Below are positions 57,204 through 64,000 of a stretch of 64,000 nt of DNA, in pieces; the stretch's first letter is position 1; each line of letters starts with the position of its first letter. The notes under the pieces were generated by a model, which did no database searches, was not told the DNA's origin, and was given only the letters and a program-made list of their open reading frames with translations. The stretch is taken from the NCBI RefSeq assembly GCF_017876775.1, contig NZ_JAGIOP010000002.1:992001-1056000 (forward strand), read 5' to 3'. The DNA comes from Mycolicibacterium lutetiense. GTDB lineage: Bacteria; Actinomycetota; Actinomycetes; Mycobacteriales; Mycobacteriaceae. The translations under genes and the position numbers were made by a program.

Positions 57204-57268
57204 CTGTCGAGCCGTCAACGGGCCGAAGCAGCGCGCCGACTTCGTCCCCTCCAGACCCCCCACGCTCC

Positions 57269-57280
57269 TACAATCGCCTG
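57269..57280 (+). promoter_or_regulatory. leaderless promoter of a small leader frame
   Basis: TACAAT (57269-57274) is a strong -10 box ending 6 nt before an ATG at 57281 that opens a 17-codon frame overlapping the transporter start. Confidence 0.65.
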
Positions 57281-57334
57281 ATGTCCGGCGCCGTCCCGTT
57301 CGCACCGCTACCCCGCACCGGTTCGCAGTGCTGA
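57281..57334 (+). CDS. leaderless 17-codon leader peptide (candidate)
   Basis: MSGAVPFAPLPRTGSQC ends with a Cys codon and a TGA that overlaps the first codons of the transporter frame. No ribosome site is needed because the -10 box places the transcript start at its ATG. It may couple translation to the transporter, act as a sensing leader, or be the true N-terminus if a base is missing in the assembly. Confidence 0.45.
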   Translation: MSGAVPFAPLPRTGSQC

Positions 57335-58200
57335 TCGGCGTGGCCGCCGCACTGCTGGCGTGTCTCGGTTACGGGACCGCGTCCGTGCTGCAGTCCTATG
57401 CCGCGGGCCATTCCGTCGACGGCAGCACCCCCGAGCACGGCCCCACCGTGCGCTCGACGGTCACCGCGATGCTCGCCCCGATCTTCATCGCGGGAATTGC
57501 GCTGGACCTTCTCGGCTTCGTGGGCAGCCTGGTCTCGGCCCGGTTGATTCCGCTGTTCCTGTCGCAGACGATCATGAGCGCCAATCTGGTGGTGACCGCC
57601 GTGTTGAGCATCTTCGTGCTCCGTGTCCGGCTACATCGGCGTGATTGGACCGCGATCGCCATAGTTCTTGCGGCGCTGTGCATCCTGGGAGCCACTGCCG
57701 GTCGGCTGGGCGACCACGATCCCGGCGCGCTCATGCATTGGGGTGTGCTGGCGGGGTCGGTGATCATTCTGGGCCTGGGTGTGGCGCTGGTCCGCCTCCT
57801 CGGGAGGAAGGCTGCCGTACCTGCGGGTCTGATCGCCGGCGTGCTCTATGGGGCGATGGCCGTGGCAATTCGCGTCGTCGACGGCCTCGACCCGCTGAAG
57901 GTGGGTGTCCTGATCGCTGACCCGGCGACGTGGGCCGTCCTCGTCGCAGGCCTCGGTGGCTTCTACCTGTTCACCGTTGCCCTGCAGGTGGGGTCGGTGA
58001 ACGGTGTCGCCGCGGCATTGGTGGTCGGCGAAACCGTGGTCCCCGGCATCGTGGGCGTGGTGCTATTGGGCGATGCTTCGCGGCCGGGCTACGGCTGGCT
58101 TGTCGTGATCGCCTTCATCGCTGCCGTCGGCGGCGCCGTGGCACTCGCGTTCTCCAGCGCCGCCGAGTACGAGCGGGCGACGGCTGCCGCCGGGAGTTGA
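57328..58200 (+). CDS. DMT-like ten-helix transporter
   Basis: The 290-residue protein is made of about nine or ten hydrophobic helices (VLIGVAAALLACLGYGTASVLQ; LDLLGFVGSLVSARLIPLFLSQTIMSANLVVTAVLSIF; GFYLFTVALQVGSVNGVAAALVVGETVVPG), with the pattern of the drug/metabolite transporter fold. The substrate is unknown. The GTG at 57328 is the only start close to the first helix; it lacks a ribosome site and lies inside the last codons of the leader frame. A strong terminator follows. Confidence 0.75.
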   Translation: MLIGVAAALLACLGYGTASVLQSYAAGHSVDGSTPEHGPTVRSTVTAMLAPIFIAGIALDLLGFVGSLVSARLIPLFLSQTIMSANLVVTAVLSIFVLRVRLHRRDWTAIAIVLAALCILGATAGRLGDHDPGALMHWGVLAGSVIILGLGVALVRLLGRKAAVPAGLIAGVLYGAMAVAIRVVDGLDPLKVGVLIADPATWAVLVAGLGGFYLFTVALQVGSVNGVAAALVVGETVVPGIVGVVLLGDASRPGYGWLVVIAFIAAVGGAVALAFSSAAEYERATAAAGS

Positions 58201-58206
58201 CGGGCC

Positions 58207-58227
58207 GCCCCGGCCACTGGCCGGGGC
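58207..58227 (+). terminator. terminator after the transporter gene
   Basis: GCCCCGGCC and GGCCGGGGC form a perfect 9-bp stem with loop ACT, followed at distance by a short T run (AATTTTTG). Confidence 0.75.
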
Positions 58228-58357
58228 TCCCCCGCGACAATTTTTGGGCAACCCAATCGGCGCGAACTAGATGTTTCGGCACATCGTCAACTAGCCGCAA
58301 GCAGGCCACTCTGCCGCCATTTGCGTTTGACCAAGACGGCCGGGACATCGTTTGACT

Positions 58358-58369
58358 TAGAATGCGACT
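58358..58369 (+). promoter_or_regulatory. leaderless promoter of the sensor-domain lipoprotein
   Basis: TAGAAT (58358-58363) ends 6 nt before the ATG at 58370. Confidence 0.6.
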
Positions 58370-59017
58370 ATGAGACGGCATCCCTTCATCGTCGGCGCTA
58401 TCGCCGCAGGCTTAACGGTGGCCGGATGTTCAAGCTCAATACCGCAAAGTCCCCAGACTTCATTCGAACCTACTCCCGCGATTGCGGCGACTCAGCTTGC
58501 GGACTTGTTTCTGAACGGTGACGAGGTCCGATCCGCGACCGGAGTGGACGCAAATGGCGACCCAATAGTTGAGGGGATGCCGCAGAAGCGTGGGGGCGAC
58601 CGCACATATCCATGCGCACCAATGGTTGCCGGACCACGTGACGCGGCCGTCATCGGGGGGGGCTATTTGGCATATCGCACAGTCGAATCCTCAAATGCGA
58701 TAAAGCCAAGGATCACGCAGACGATCGCACTGTACCCACAGGATGCCATCGCGATTGATGTCTTCAAGCGGATCACGACGAAGCTGAATGAGTGCCGTGC
58801 AACACCGGATACCGGGGGCATCATCGGCCCCATGGAAGCGTCTGCGACGCAAGTTCAGTGGAGCTACTCGATGGCAGGCGGATCTGGAGTGTGCGGGATA
58901 GATATACGCCGGGTAGACAACGTCATCCTCGGCACCGAAGTATGCGGGACCGGGCAAGATGCCGTCGGCGCATCGAATGTGGCGGACCGAATCGTGTCAA
59001 AAATTCGAGCTTCTTAG
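58370..59017 (+). CDS. PknH-type extracellular sensor-domain lipoprotein
   Basis: The 215-residue protein has a lipoprotein signal ending LTVAGC (Cys20) and an outer domain with a cysteine pattern (TYPCAP, LNECRA, GVCGID and EVCGTG) like the PknH C-terminal extracellular sensor domain found on several mycobacterial lipoproteins. The ligand is unknown. Base composition is lower in GC than the neighbouring core genes, suggesting a laterally acquired or variable region. The end overlaps the stop of the opposite membrane gene. Confidence 0.78.
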   Translation: MRRHPFIVGAIAAGLTVAGCSSSIPQSPQTSFEPTPAIAATQLADLFLNGDEVRSATGVDANGDPIVEGMPQKRGGDRTYPCAPMVAGPRDAAVIGGGYLAYRTVESSNAIKPRITQTIALYPQDAIAIDVFKRITTKLNECRATPDTGGIIGPMEASATQVQWSYSMAGGSGVCGIDIRRVDNVILGTEVCGTGQDAVGASNVADRIVSKIRAS

Positions 59018-59292
59018 CTCATCAGCAGCAGTAGTAGCATCGCGGTCCCGACAAATACAGATAACCCGAGGGCAGCCGCTATGAAGCCAATGCCGACCGC
59101 GCGTGTCTTCCGAGGCATATAAAGCGCAAATCCGAGCAACAGAGGTGGGATAAACGAATACCCCCAGTAGAATGCTCCAAATGGATTAGCCGCTGTGGCA
59201 ATTCCTAGCAGCAGGCCCAAGAGAATTTGCCACGGATCCCGATTACTGACGTCTGACTTACCTCCGGCGGCGGTGGAGTCGTCCATGTCCAT
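59014..59292 (-). CDS. small three-helix membrane protein (cassette gene 4)
   Basis: The 92-residue protein has hydrophilic residues 1-20 and about three helices (22-40, 45-62 and 68-90, ending MLLLLLMS). No family is recognised. It is the last gene of a four-gene row beginning with an EspC-like gene; with cassette gene 3 it may protect against, or anchor, the large secreted product. Function is inferred from position only. Confidence 0.6.
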   Translation of the reverse strand: MDMDDSTAAGGKSDVSNRDPWQILLGLLLGIATAANPFGAFYWGYSFIPPLLLGFALYMPRKTRAVGIGFIAAALGLSVFVGTAMLLLLLMS

Positions 59293-59306
59293 TCAATGTC
59301 CTTGGG

Positions 59307-59585
59307 CTATACAACGATATAAATGAGAATCGCGACCCATCCAGTCAACGGTGCGAGAATAATAGCGGCAGCTGCTGTGCGCCAGTGACTGAACTTGAAT
59401 ACCAGTCCACCGACACCGACGGTGGCCAGCGCAACTATGGCAACGATACCCAACATCCTCGCGCTCGAAGGTCCATCGTCGGCGACGATGCACCTCATGA
59501 CAATCGCCCAGAAAGCACCACCAAGAGCAGCACCCCACATCGTTGCGCGTACCCAATTGATGGACGCTGCGGTCGGTTCGGTCAT
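59307..59585 (-). CDS. small membrane protein (cassette gene 3)
   Basis: The 92-residue protein has about three helices (12-30, 43-62 and 70-91). Its ATG overlaps the stop codon of the WXG-type gene (ATGA), so the two are made together. No family is recognised. Position directly after a predicted secreted protein resembles immunity or chaperone genes, but there is no direct evidence. Confidence 0.62.
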   Translation of the reverse strand: MTEPTAASINWVRATMWGAALGGAFWAIVMRCIVADDGPSSARMLGIVAIVALATVGVGGLVFKFSHWRTAAAAIILAPLTGWVAILIYIVV

Positions 59586-61060
59586 TTGGGTATGTGGACC
59601 GGGGTGCGAACCGGAATATCCGGAATGTCGCTGATCGGACCGAGTGGCGTCAGGGTCGGTGGCACGATCGTAAGCGGCGGAGCAACAGGAACCGCGCCCG
59701 GCAAGTGCGCTGACCCCAGTGGGGTCGTCAGACCGCTCTGCAGGGAGGGGAAGTAGCTGTTGAATTCGCCTACTAGCCCAATGTCGCCCACCGCCTTGGT
59801 TGGAGGCAACAGCCCGACCATAGGACCGAACTCACTGTCCGTGAAACTCGGCGCAGACTGGAGCAAAGAAGTCACCTGCCCATCCACGGACGTATGGGCG
59901 ACTTCAAACGAGGGGAATGTCGTAATGTTCCCGCCGACCGAAGGCCCGGAGGCACCCGGCTGCACTGCGATTTCACCGTTGACGCTGTAATTCAGTGCTT
60001 TGGCAAGATCTTGACCACCCGGGGAGAACGGGTCGGCGGCGTTGTACTGAACCAAGACCCCGCCATCGGCCTTCTGCGTTACAGCGATATCGGGTTTACC
60101 TGCTTGAGTCTCACCGGTGGTGAGGTTCACCGAGGGGTTCTGACGGGCTGTCACCAAACCGTTTTCGTAATCAACGGTGATCTGCACTCGGTTGGCTTCG
60201 GATCCTACCTCTGGATCGAAACCTCGGTTATCGCCAGCATTGAATTCTCCGTGGGGGAAAAGCGGTCGATTCGGTTCAATCGACGGCGCCACAGCATCCT
60301 CACCCGGAATGAACAGATTGCCTTGGACGACGCCCTGCCCAGGAACCGGTTTAACCTTGCCCACAACGATGTTCGGTGGTGCGCCTTTGACCATGCGACC
60401 GTAGCTATGTGGGTCGAGCGCCTCAGCGGTCTTCCAATCAGCCGGGGACTTTGGTGCCCGGCCAAAGACTCCTCGGAACGCTTCGACCTGATTCTTCTTT
60501 TGTTCTATCTGCTCTGGGGTGAGCGCGCTCGGTGAACCGGCCGGTACGGGCTGAATTTTGTCAGAGTCGCCAACCACGGCACGCAGCGCGTTCGCAACCT
60601 CGACATCAGTGGCAGTCGCCTTGACCAACAACGCTTTCAACCGCGTCTCAGTGTCAGCTTGAACCATCTGGCGCGTCAGTGCGGTTTGCACGTCGTACTC
60701 TTTACTCGCTTCAGGGTCGAAGACCGTACCGTCAGCCTGAATCTTCATGCCCATCCGCTCCGCCTCTGCCCGAGAGTCGCGGAGTTCGTTGACACACCAG
60801 CGCACATCCTCAATCGCTACATTGATCGCGGAGGCCACCTTTTCCGTCTGCCCATGCTGATCGCTGATGTCAGCTAGGATCTTGCCGTGCTCGGACCGCC
60901 ACGCCTCGGCCGTCTCACCCTGCCATTTATCAAGATTCGACTTGGCGTTGTCGAGTCCGTCGCCCAGCCGCTGGAGACTATGCCCGGAGTTCTTGGCCGC
61001 ATCGAGAACCTGTTGCAGGACAGCGACATCCCACTTCTCGATATCGGGGATGGAGACCAT
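59582..61060 (-). CDS. large WXG-type type VII secretion substrate
   Basis: The 492-residue protein begins with a helical hairpin bearing a WQG motif (Trp46-Gly48; NLDKWQGETAEAW) of the WXG100 type, then a coiled part to about 140, a linker, a beta-rich middle (RVQITVDYENGLVTARQNPSVNLTTGE; KADGGVLVQYNAADPFSPGGQDLA) and a Pro-rich C-terminus ending VRTPVHIPK. It starts 3 nt after a small EspC-like gene, the usual partner arrangement. The C-terminal part matches no enzyme I know, so toxic, structural or adhesive roles are all possible. Confidence 0.75.
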   Translation of the reverse strand: MVSIPDIEKWDVAVLQQVLDAAKNSGHSLQRLGDGLDNAKSNLDKWQGETAEAWRSEHGKILADISDQHGQTEKVASAINVAIEDVRWCVNELRDSRAEAERMGMKIQADGTVFDPEASKEYDVQTALTRQMVQADTETRLKALLVKATATDVEVANALRAVVGDSDKIQPVPAGSPSALTPEQIEQKKNQVEAFRGVFGRAPKSPADWKTAEALDPHSYGRMVKGAPPNIVVGKVKPVPGQGVVQGNLFIPGEDAVAPSIEPNRPLFPHGEFNAGDNRGFDPEVGSEANRVQITVDYENGLVTARQNPSVNLTTGETQAGKPDIAVTQKADGGVLVQYNAADPFSPGGQDLAKALNYSVNGEIAVQPGASGPSVGGNITTFPSFEVAHTSVDGQVTSLLQSAPSFTDSEFGPMVGLLPPTKAVGDIGLVGEFNSYFPSLQSGLTTPLGSAHLPGAVPVAPPLTIVPPTLTPLGPISDIPDIPVRTPVHIPK

Positions 61061-61063
61061 GGC

Positions 61064-61369
61064 CTACAAAGCCTCGGCAGTCCGATCGATAACCGTCTCG
61101 GACGATTTATCGGCGGCACAATATTGGATAGCCGCTTCAGACATGCCCACACCTAGTTTGCTGACCCTTTGATGCAGAGCGGCGCGATTCTGCGCCCAAG
61201 CGTCCGCAACATGCGCCAGTGCGCCGGCAATCTCCCCGTTCCATTTTTCGGCCACCTCTAGCAAGTCATCATCATGTGTGGAGTGCTCACGACGCGACAC
61301 ATCGGAGTGGTCGAGCACGGCGTTCGCCTCGCGATCCAGCGAACTGGGATCAACGCGCAATTCAGACAC
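61064..61369 (-). CDS. EspC-like type VII secretion protein
   Basis: The 101-residue protein starts (M)SELRVDPSSLDREANAVLDHS, typical of the EspC/WXG family, has WNG at residues 43-45 in the turn between two helices, and the export signal YxxxD as YCAAD (83-87). This is good direct evidence for ESX secretion. The GTG start follows AGGGGGG by 9 nt. The gene is followed by the large WXG-type gene 3 nt later, so the two likely form the secreted pair. Confidence 0.82.
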   Translation of the reverse strand: MSELRVDPSSLDREANAVLDHSDVSRREHSTHDDDLLEVAEKWNGEIAGALAHVADAWAQNRAALHQRVSKLGVGMSEAAIQYCAADKSSETVIDRTAEAL

Positions 61370-61479
61370 CAAAACAGCCCCCCTGGACAGATACATCTTC
61401 TACCAATGTAGCAAGCCGCCAGTAATCAGCATCTCCGTTCCCGACTGCCACGCGCGTACAGTTTCACGCCCTCGACGGG

Positions 61480-62280
61480 TCACAACTGCCGGCCCACACC
61501 CGGAGGTCCGATCAGGACATCCCGTGGATCCTGATAGGTAGTGGCAACCTCGACGGCTTGTTCGAAGTAGCACTCGCGGGACAACTCCCGGCCTTCGTGG
61601 TCGAACGCGATTACGTTGATACGCAACATGGTTGTCCACCTCCATTCCGCCATCGCTTCCACATCATCGCCGCCGTCCTCAACGTGGGCTTCGCATGGCT
61701 CGAACCCGGACTCGTGCACGCTGCCCGGGTCGTAGAGATGCGCGACGGGCGGCCACTCCAGATCGAACCACTGCCCCGGTTCAATTCCGTAGACGCCAAT
61801 CGCCGCTTCGAGCGCTGCCTTCTTGTTCACATCGGTCCAGTGCATCTGTGGAGCCAGTGCTACATCCTCGATCGGATCGTGCCCTCGATAGTCACCCGGA
61901 TTACCCACCGGCTCAGGCAAGTCCACGGTCGCCGCGGCTGCACGGTCATGCCAGTGCCGGGTGCTCAACTCATCGTGGCGCACCGTCGCAGGATCCACCG
62001 GATCGGCGACCTCGGCTTCCAAGTACGCCCACCGGTGGCGACGCTCGTGCACCACACGCGGCGGCAGCGCACCGATGATCTCGCGCCCGATCACCAGATC
62101 TTCGGCGGCCTCCCACGCGTGATCGGCGGCACCTTCCTCCACCAACTGTCGCGCAATGGCCTCCTGCCGCGTGCGCAGCCATTCCACGTGTCGCGTCCGC
62201 GCTTCCGGATCGGCGAATGCCGGGTCGTGCAGGTAGCAGTCTTGCACCCCATCGAACGCCCGCGCCAATCGATCAATCAT
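61480..62280 (-). CDS. unknown protein following hsdR
   Basis: The 266-residue protein (MIDRLARAFDGVQDCYLHDPAFADPEARTRHVEWLRTRQE) is acidic and Trp-rich, with WEAAEDLVIGREIIGALPPRVVHERRHRWAYLEAEVADP. I recognise no domain. The ATG at 62280 follows GGGGGAGA and overlaps the hsdR stop codon by 8 nt, so it is translated with the restriction subunit. It may assist or modulate the type I system. Confidence 0.72.
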   Translation of the reverse strand: MIDRLARAFDGVQDCYLHDPAFADPEARTRHVEWLRTRQEAIARQLVEEGAADHAWEAAEDLVIGREIIGALPPRVVHERRHRWAYLEAEVADPVDPATVRHDELSTRHWHDRAAAATVDLPEPVGNPGDYRGHDPIEDVALAPQMHWTDVNKKAALEAAIGVYGIEPGQWFDLEWPPVAHLYDPGSVHESGFEPCEAHVEDGGDDVEAMAEWRWTTMLRINVIAFDHEGRELSRECYFEQAVEVATTYQDPRDVLIGPPGVGRQL

Positions 62281-64000
62281 TCTCTCCCCCTGAAGTTCTC
62301 CGTCGAGCAGCGTCGGCATACTGCGGCGCCAACGCCTCCATCTGATCGATGACCTGCTTGATGGCCGCCAGCTGCTTGTCGGGTGGGTACTTGTACCTGA
62401 CCAGCAGCCGCTTGATCGATGACCGCAGTTTGGCCCGCACATCGTCGCGCACGGTCCAGTCGGTCTTCGTATCGCGCTGCATCACCGTAACCAGTTCGCG
62501 CGCAATCTGTGCCAGCACGTCCTCGCCCTGGAATTCAAGGGCCGACTCGTTGTCGGCCACCGCGTCATAGAAGGCCAGCTCGTCGTGGGACAGCGGCGGT
62601 GAAAAGCGCCTTCCTCGATCGCCTTCGGCAGCGACCTCTTTGGCCATCGCGATCAGCTCGGCGATCACCTCGGCGGAGGTGATCTGCTGGTTGGTGTATT
62701 TGCGCATCAGCTCCCCGACGCGGTCAGAGAATGAGCGTTGCCGCACGAGGTTGTTTCGGGTGGCCACCCCCATCTCCTCGGTGATCAGCGCCCGCAGCGC
62801 CTCGATCGCCAAGTGCGGGTTGTCCGAACGCTTGGTCTTGGCCTCGAATTCAGGTGTCAGCTCCGAAAGCGACGGCTTCGACAATCCCGCGGCTTCGTAG
62901 ATGTCGACAATGCCGCCGGAGGCGGTTGACTCGTCGACGAGCACCGACAGCAGTCGCTTGATGTCCTCCGGTATCGGTTTGCCCTCGGCTTGACGCTGTT
63001 GGGCATCGAGCTTGCCCATCACCACGCGGACCTGCTCGTAGAACTTGACCGTCTGGCGCAGCTCGTCCAAAGTTTGGTTCCCGGCACATAGTGACCAGGC
63101 CCGCGCTAATTGGGCCGACAACGTCCGGAACCGGTCCCCCAGGGTCGGCTCAGTCTGGTTTCCCGGGGTGCTGGGGTCGCGCAGGCGCCCCGCAAGATTG
63201 ACCGCCGTCTTCAGCCAACTTCCGTGCTGGGCATCGATTTTCGACCGCCAGTCATACACAGCGCACAGCTCGTCGAGTTGACCAACCAGCGCGGTCGTCA
63301 GCGCCACCGCCTCGTCGACATCCTTGCCGAGTGGCTGTTCCTTGCGGTCGGTTTCGGTGTACTCGGCGAGCGCCTCGGCCAGATTGTCGATCAACGGCGC
63401 GTAAGCGACCAGCAGGCCGGAGGGCTTGCCTCGGAAGGTGCGGTTGACCCGCGCCAAGGTCTGCATCAGCAATGCACCCTTGAGCGGGCGGTCCAGATAC
63501 AGCGTGTGCAGCGGCGGCGCGTCGAACCCGGTGAGCATCATGTCTTTGACGATGACGATCTGAAGTTCGTCGTCAGCGTCCCGCAGGCGTTTTTGGATGG
63601 TCTTGTTCTGGCCCTCGCGACGAACGTGTTTGGCGACTAGCCCCTGGTCCTGCGCCGAGCCGGAGTAGACGACCTTGATGACGCCCTTGTCGATGGACTC
63701 GTCATGCCACTCGGGTCGCAGTCTGACGATCTCTTCATAGAGGCGCGCGCAGATTTCACGAGTCGCACCGACGATGAAGGCCTTGCCCGGCGATTCGATG
63801 AACGGACGCATCGCTTCTGAGCGGGCATCCCAGTGCGTGACGATGTCCTGAGCCAACTTGGCCAACCGCTCCGGCGCACCGTAGATGGCATTGATGACGG
63901 CGACGGACTTCTCGATCTGGTTGCGTTCCACGTCGTCGAGGCCGAGGGTCGCTTCGTCGACGGCGTGGTCGAGGTCGACTTCGTTGAAGTCTTTCGACCA
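62273..64000 (-). CDS. hsdR: type I restriction enzyme R subunit HsdR (5' part beyond window)
   Basis: The visible 575 residues (the frame is open at the right edge) are the second helicase lobe and C-terminal part of HsdR, the motor and nuclease subunit of a type I restriction enzyme. Markers are KAFIVGATREICARLYEEI, KDMMLTGFDAPPLHTLYLDRPL and motif VI LLMQTLARVNRTFRGK, followed by the helical C-terminal region that docks on HsdM/HsdS. The nuclease domain and Walker A lie outside. The location after thyX corresponds to the hsd genes of M. tuberculosis (Rv2755c and Rv2756c). Confidence 0.93.
   Translation of the reverse strand, partial: WSKDFNEVDLDHAVDEATLGLDDVERNQIEKSVAVINAIYGAPERLAKLAQDIVTHWDARSEAMRPFIESPGKAFIVGATREICARLYEEIVRLRPEWHDESIDKGVIKVVYSGSAQDQGLVAKHVRREGQNKTIQKRLRDADDELQIVIVKDMMLTGFDAPPLHTLYLDRPLKGALLMQTLARVNRTFRGKPSGLLVAYAPLIDNLAEALAEYTETDRKEQPLGKDVDEAVALTTALVGQLDELCAVYDWRSKIDAQHGSWLKTAVNLAGRLRDPSTPGNQTEPTLGDRFRTLSAQLARAWSLCAGNQTLDELRQTVKFYEQVRVVMGKLDAQQRQAEGKPIPEDIKRLLSVLVDESTASGGIVDIYEAAGLSKPSLSELTPEFEAKTKRSDNPHLAIEALRALITEEMGVATRNNLVRQRSFSDRVGELMRKYTNQQITSAEVIAELIAMAKEVAAEGDRGRRFSPPLSHDELAFYDAVADNESALEFQGEDVLAQIARELVTVMQRDTKTDWTVRDDVRAKLRSSIKRLLVRYKYPPDKQLAAIKQVIDQMEALAPQYADAARRRTSGGEND

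Overview
The window looks like a chromosomal segment of a high-GC, fast-growing-type Mycobacterium (Mycolicibacterium). The gene order follows, from memory, the M. tuberculosis block Rv2716 to Rv2756: a PhzF protein, nrdR, chiZ, lexA, an LGFP-repeat protein, fadE20, hflX, dapF, miaA, a dioxygenase-like protein, a DUF349 protein, miaB, recX, recA, a DUF3046 protein, a glycosyltransferase, a limonene-epoxide-hydrolase-like protein, pspM, pspA, clgR, cinA, pgsA3, argA, ftsK, an ABM protein, a mycofactocin-type SDR, a methyltransferase, rnj, dapA, thyX and a type I restriction locus. Typical mycobacterial traits are a PE-PPE hydrolase, type VII secretion substrates, the RecA-NDp and SOS promoter motifs, and many leaderless genes whose TANNNT -10 box lies 6-7 nt before an ATG or GTG.

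Layout. 1-2.8 kb: PhzF end, nrdR, then the chiZ/lexA SOS divergon. 2.8-10.5 kb: LGFP membrane protein, fadE20, a BisC-like molybdoenzyme and a PE-PPE hydrolase. 10.5-18.2 kb: hflX, dapF, miaA, a DUF349 protein and miaB. 18.3-21.5 kb: a glutamate-type ABC transporter. 21.6-24.6 kb: a WD40 membrane protein, recX and recA (no intein). 24.6-40.2 kb: an accessory block of about 15.6 kb, apparently absent from the M. tuberculosis order. It encodes an actinobacterial group 1h [NiFe]-hydrogenase (hhySL) with hypA, hypB, hypC (two copies plus a SIS-HypC fusion), hypD, hypE, hypF, an endopeptidase, a NifU/four-cysteine electron-transfer candidate and five little-known conserved proteins. 40.2-57.2 kb: core genes from the DUF3046 protein to thyX, including the clgR-pspA-pspM envelope stress genes. 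57.3-64 kb: variable region with a transporter, a sensor-domain lipoprotein, a four-gene type VII secretion cassette and the 3' end of hsdR.

The main working units are DNA damage control (lexA, chiZ, recA, recX), oxidation of trace H2 (hydrogenase block), envelope stress (clgR, pspA, pspM), and lysine/thymidylate/RNA turnover (dapA, thyX, rnj). No gap between genes exceeds 300 bases. The longest are 43996-44228, 14455-14681, 24446-24645 and 52498-52694. No tRNA, rRNA, CRISPR array, insertion sequence or origin was recognised. Family names come from recognising motifs and from memory, not from a search.
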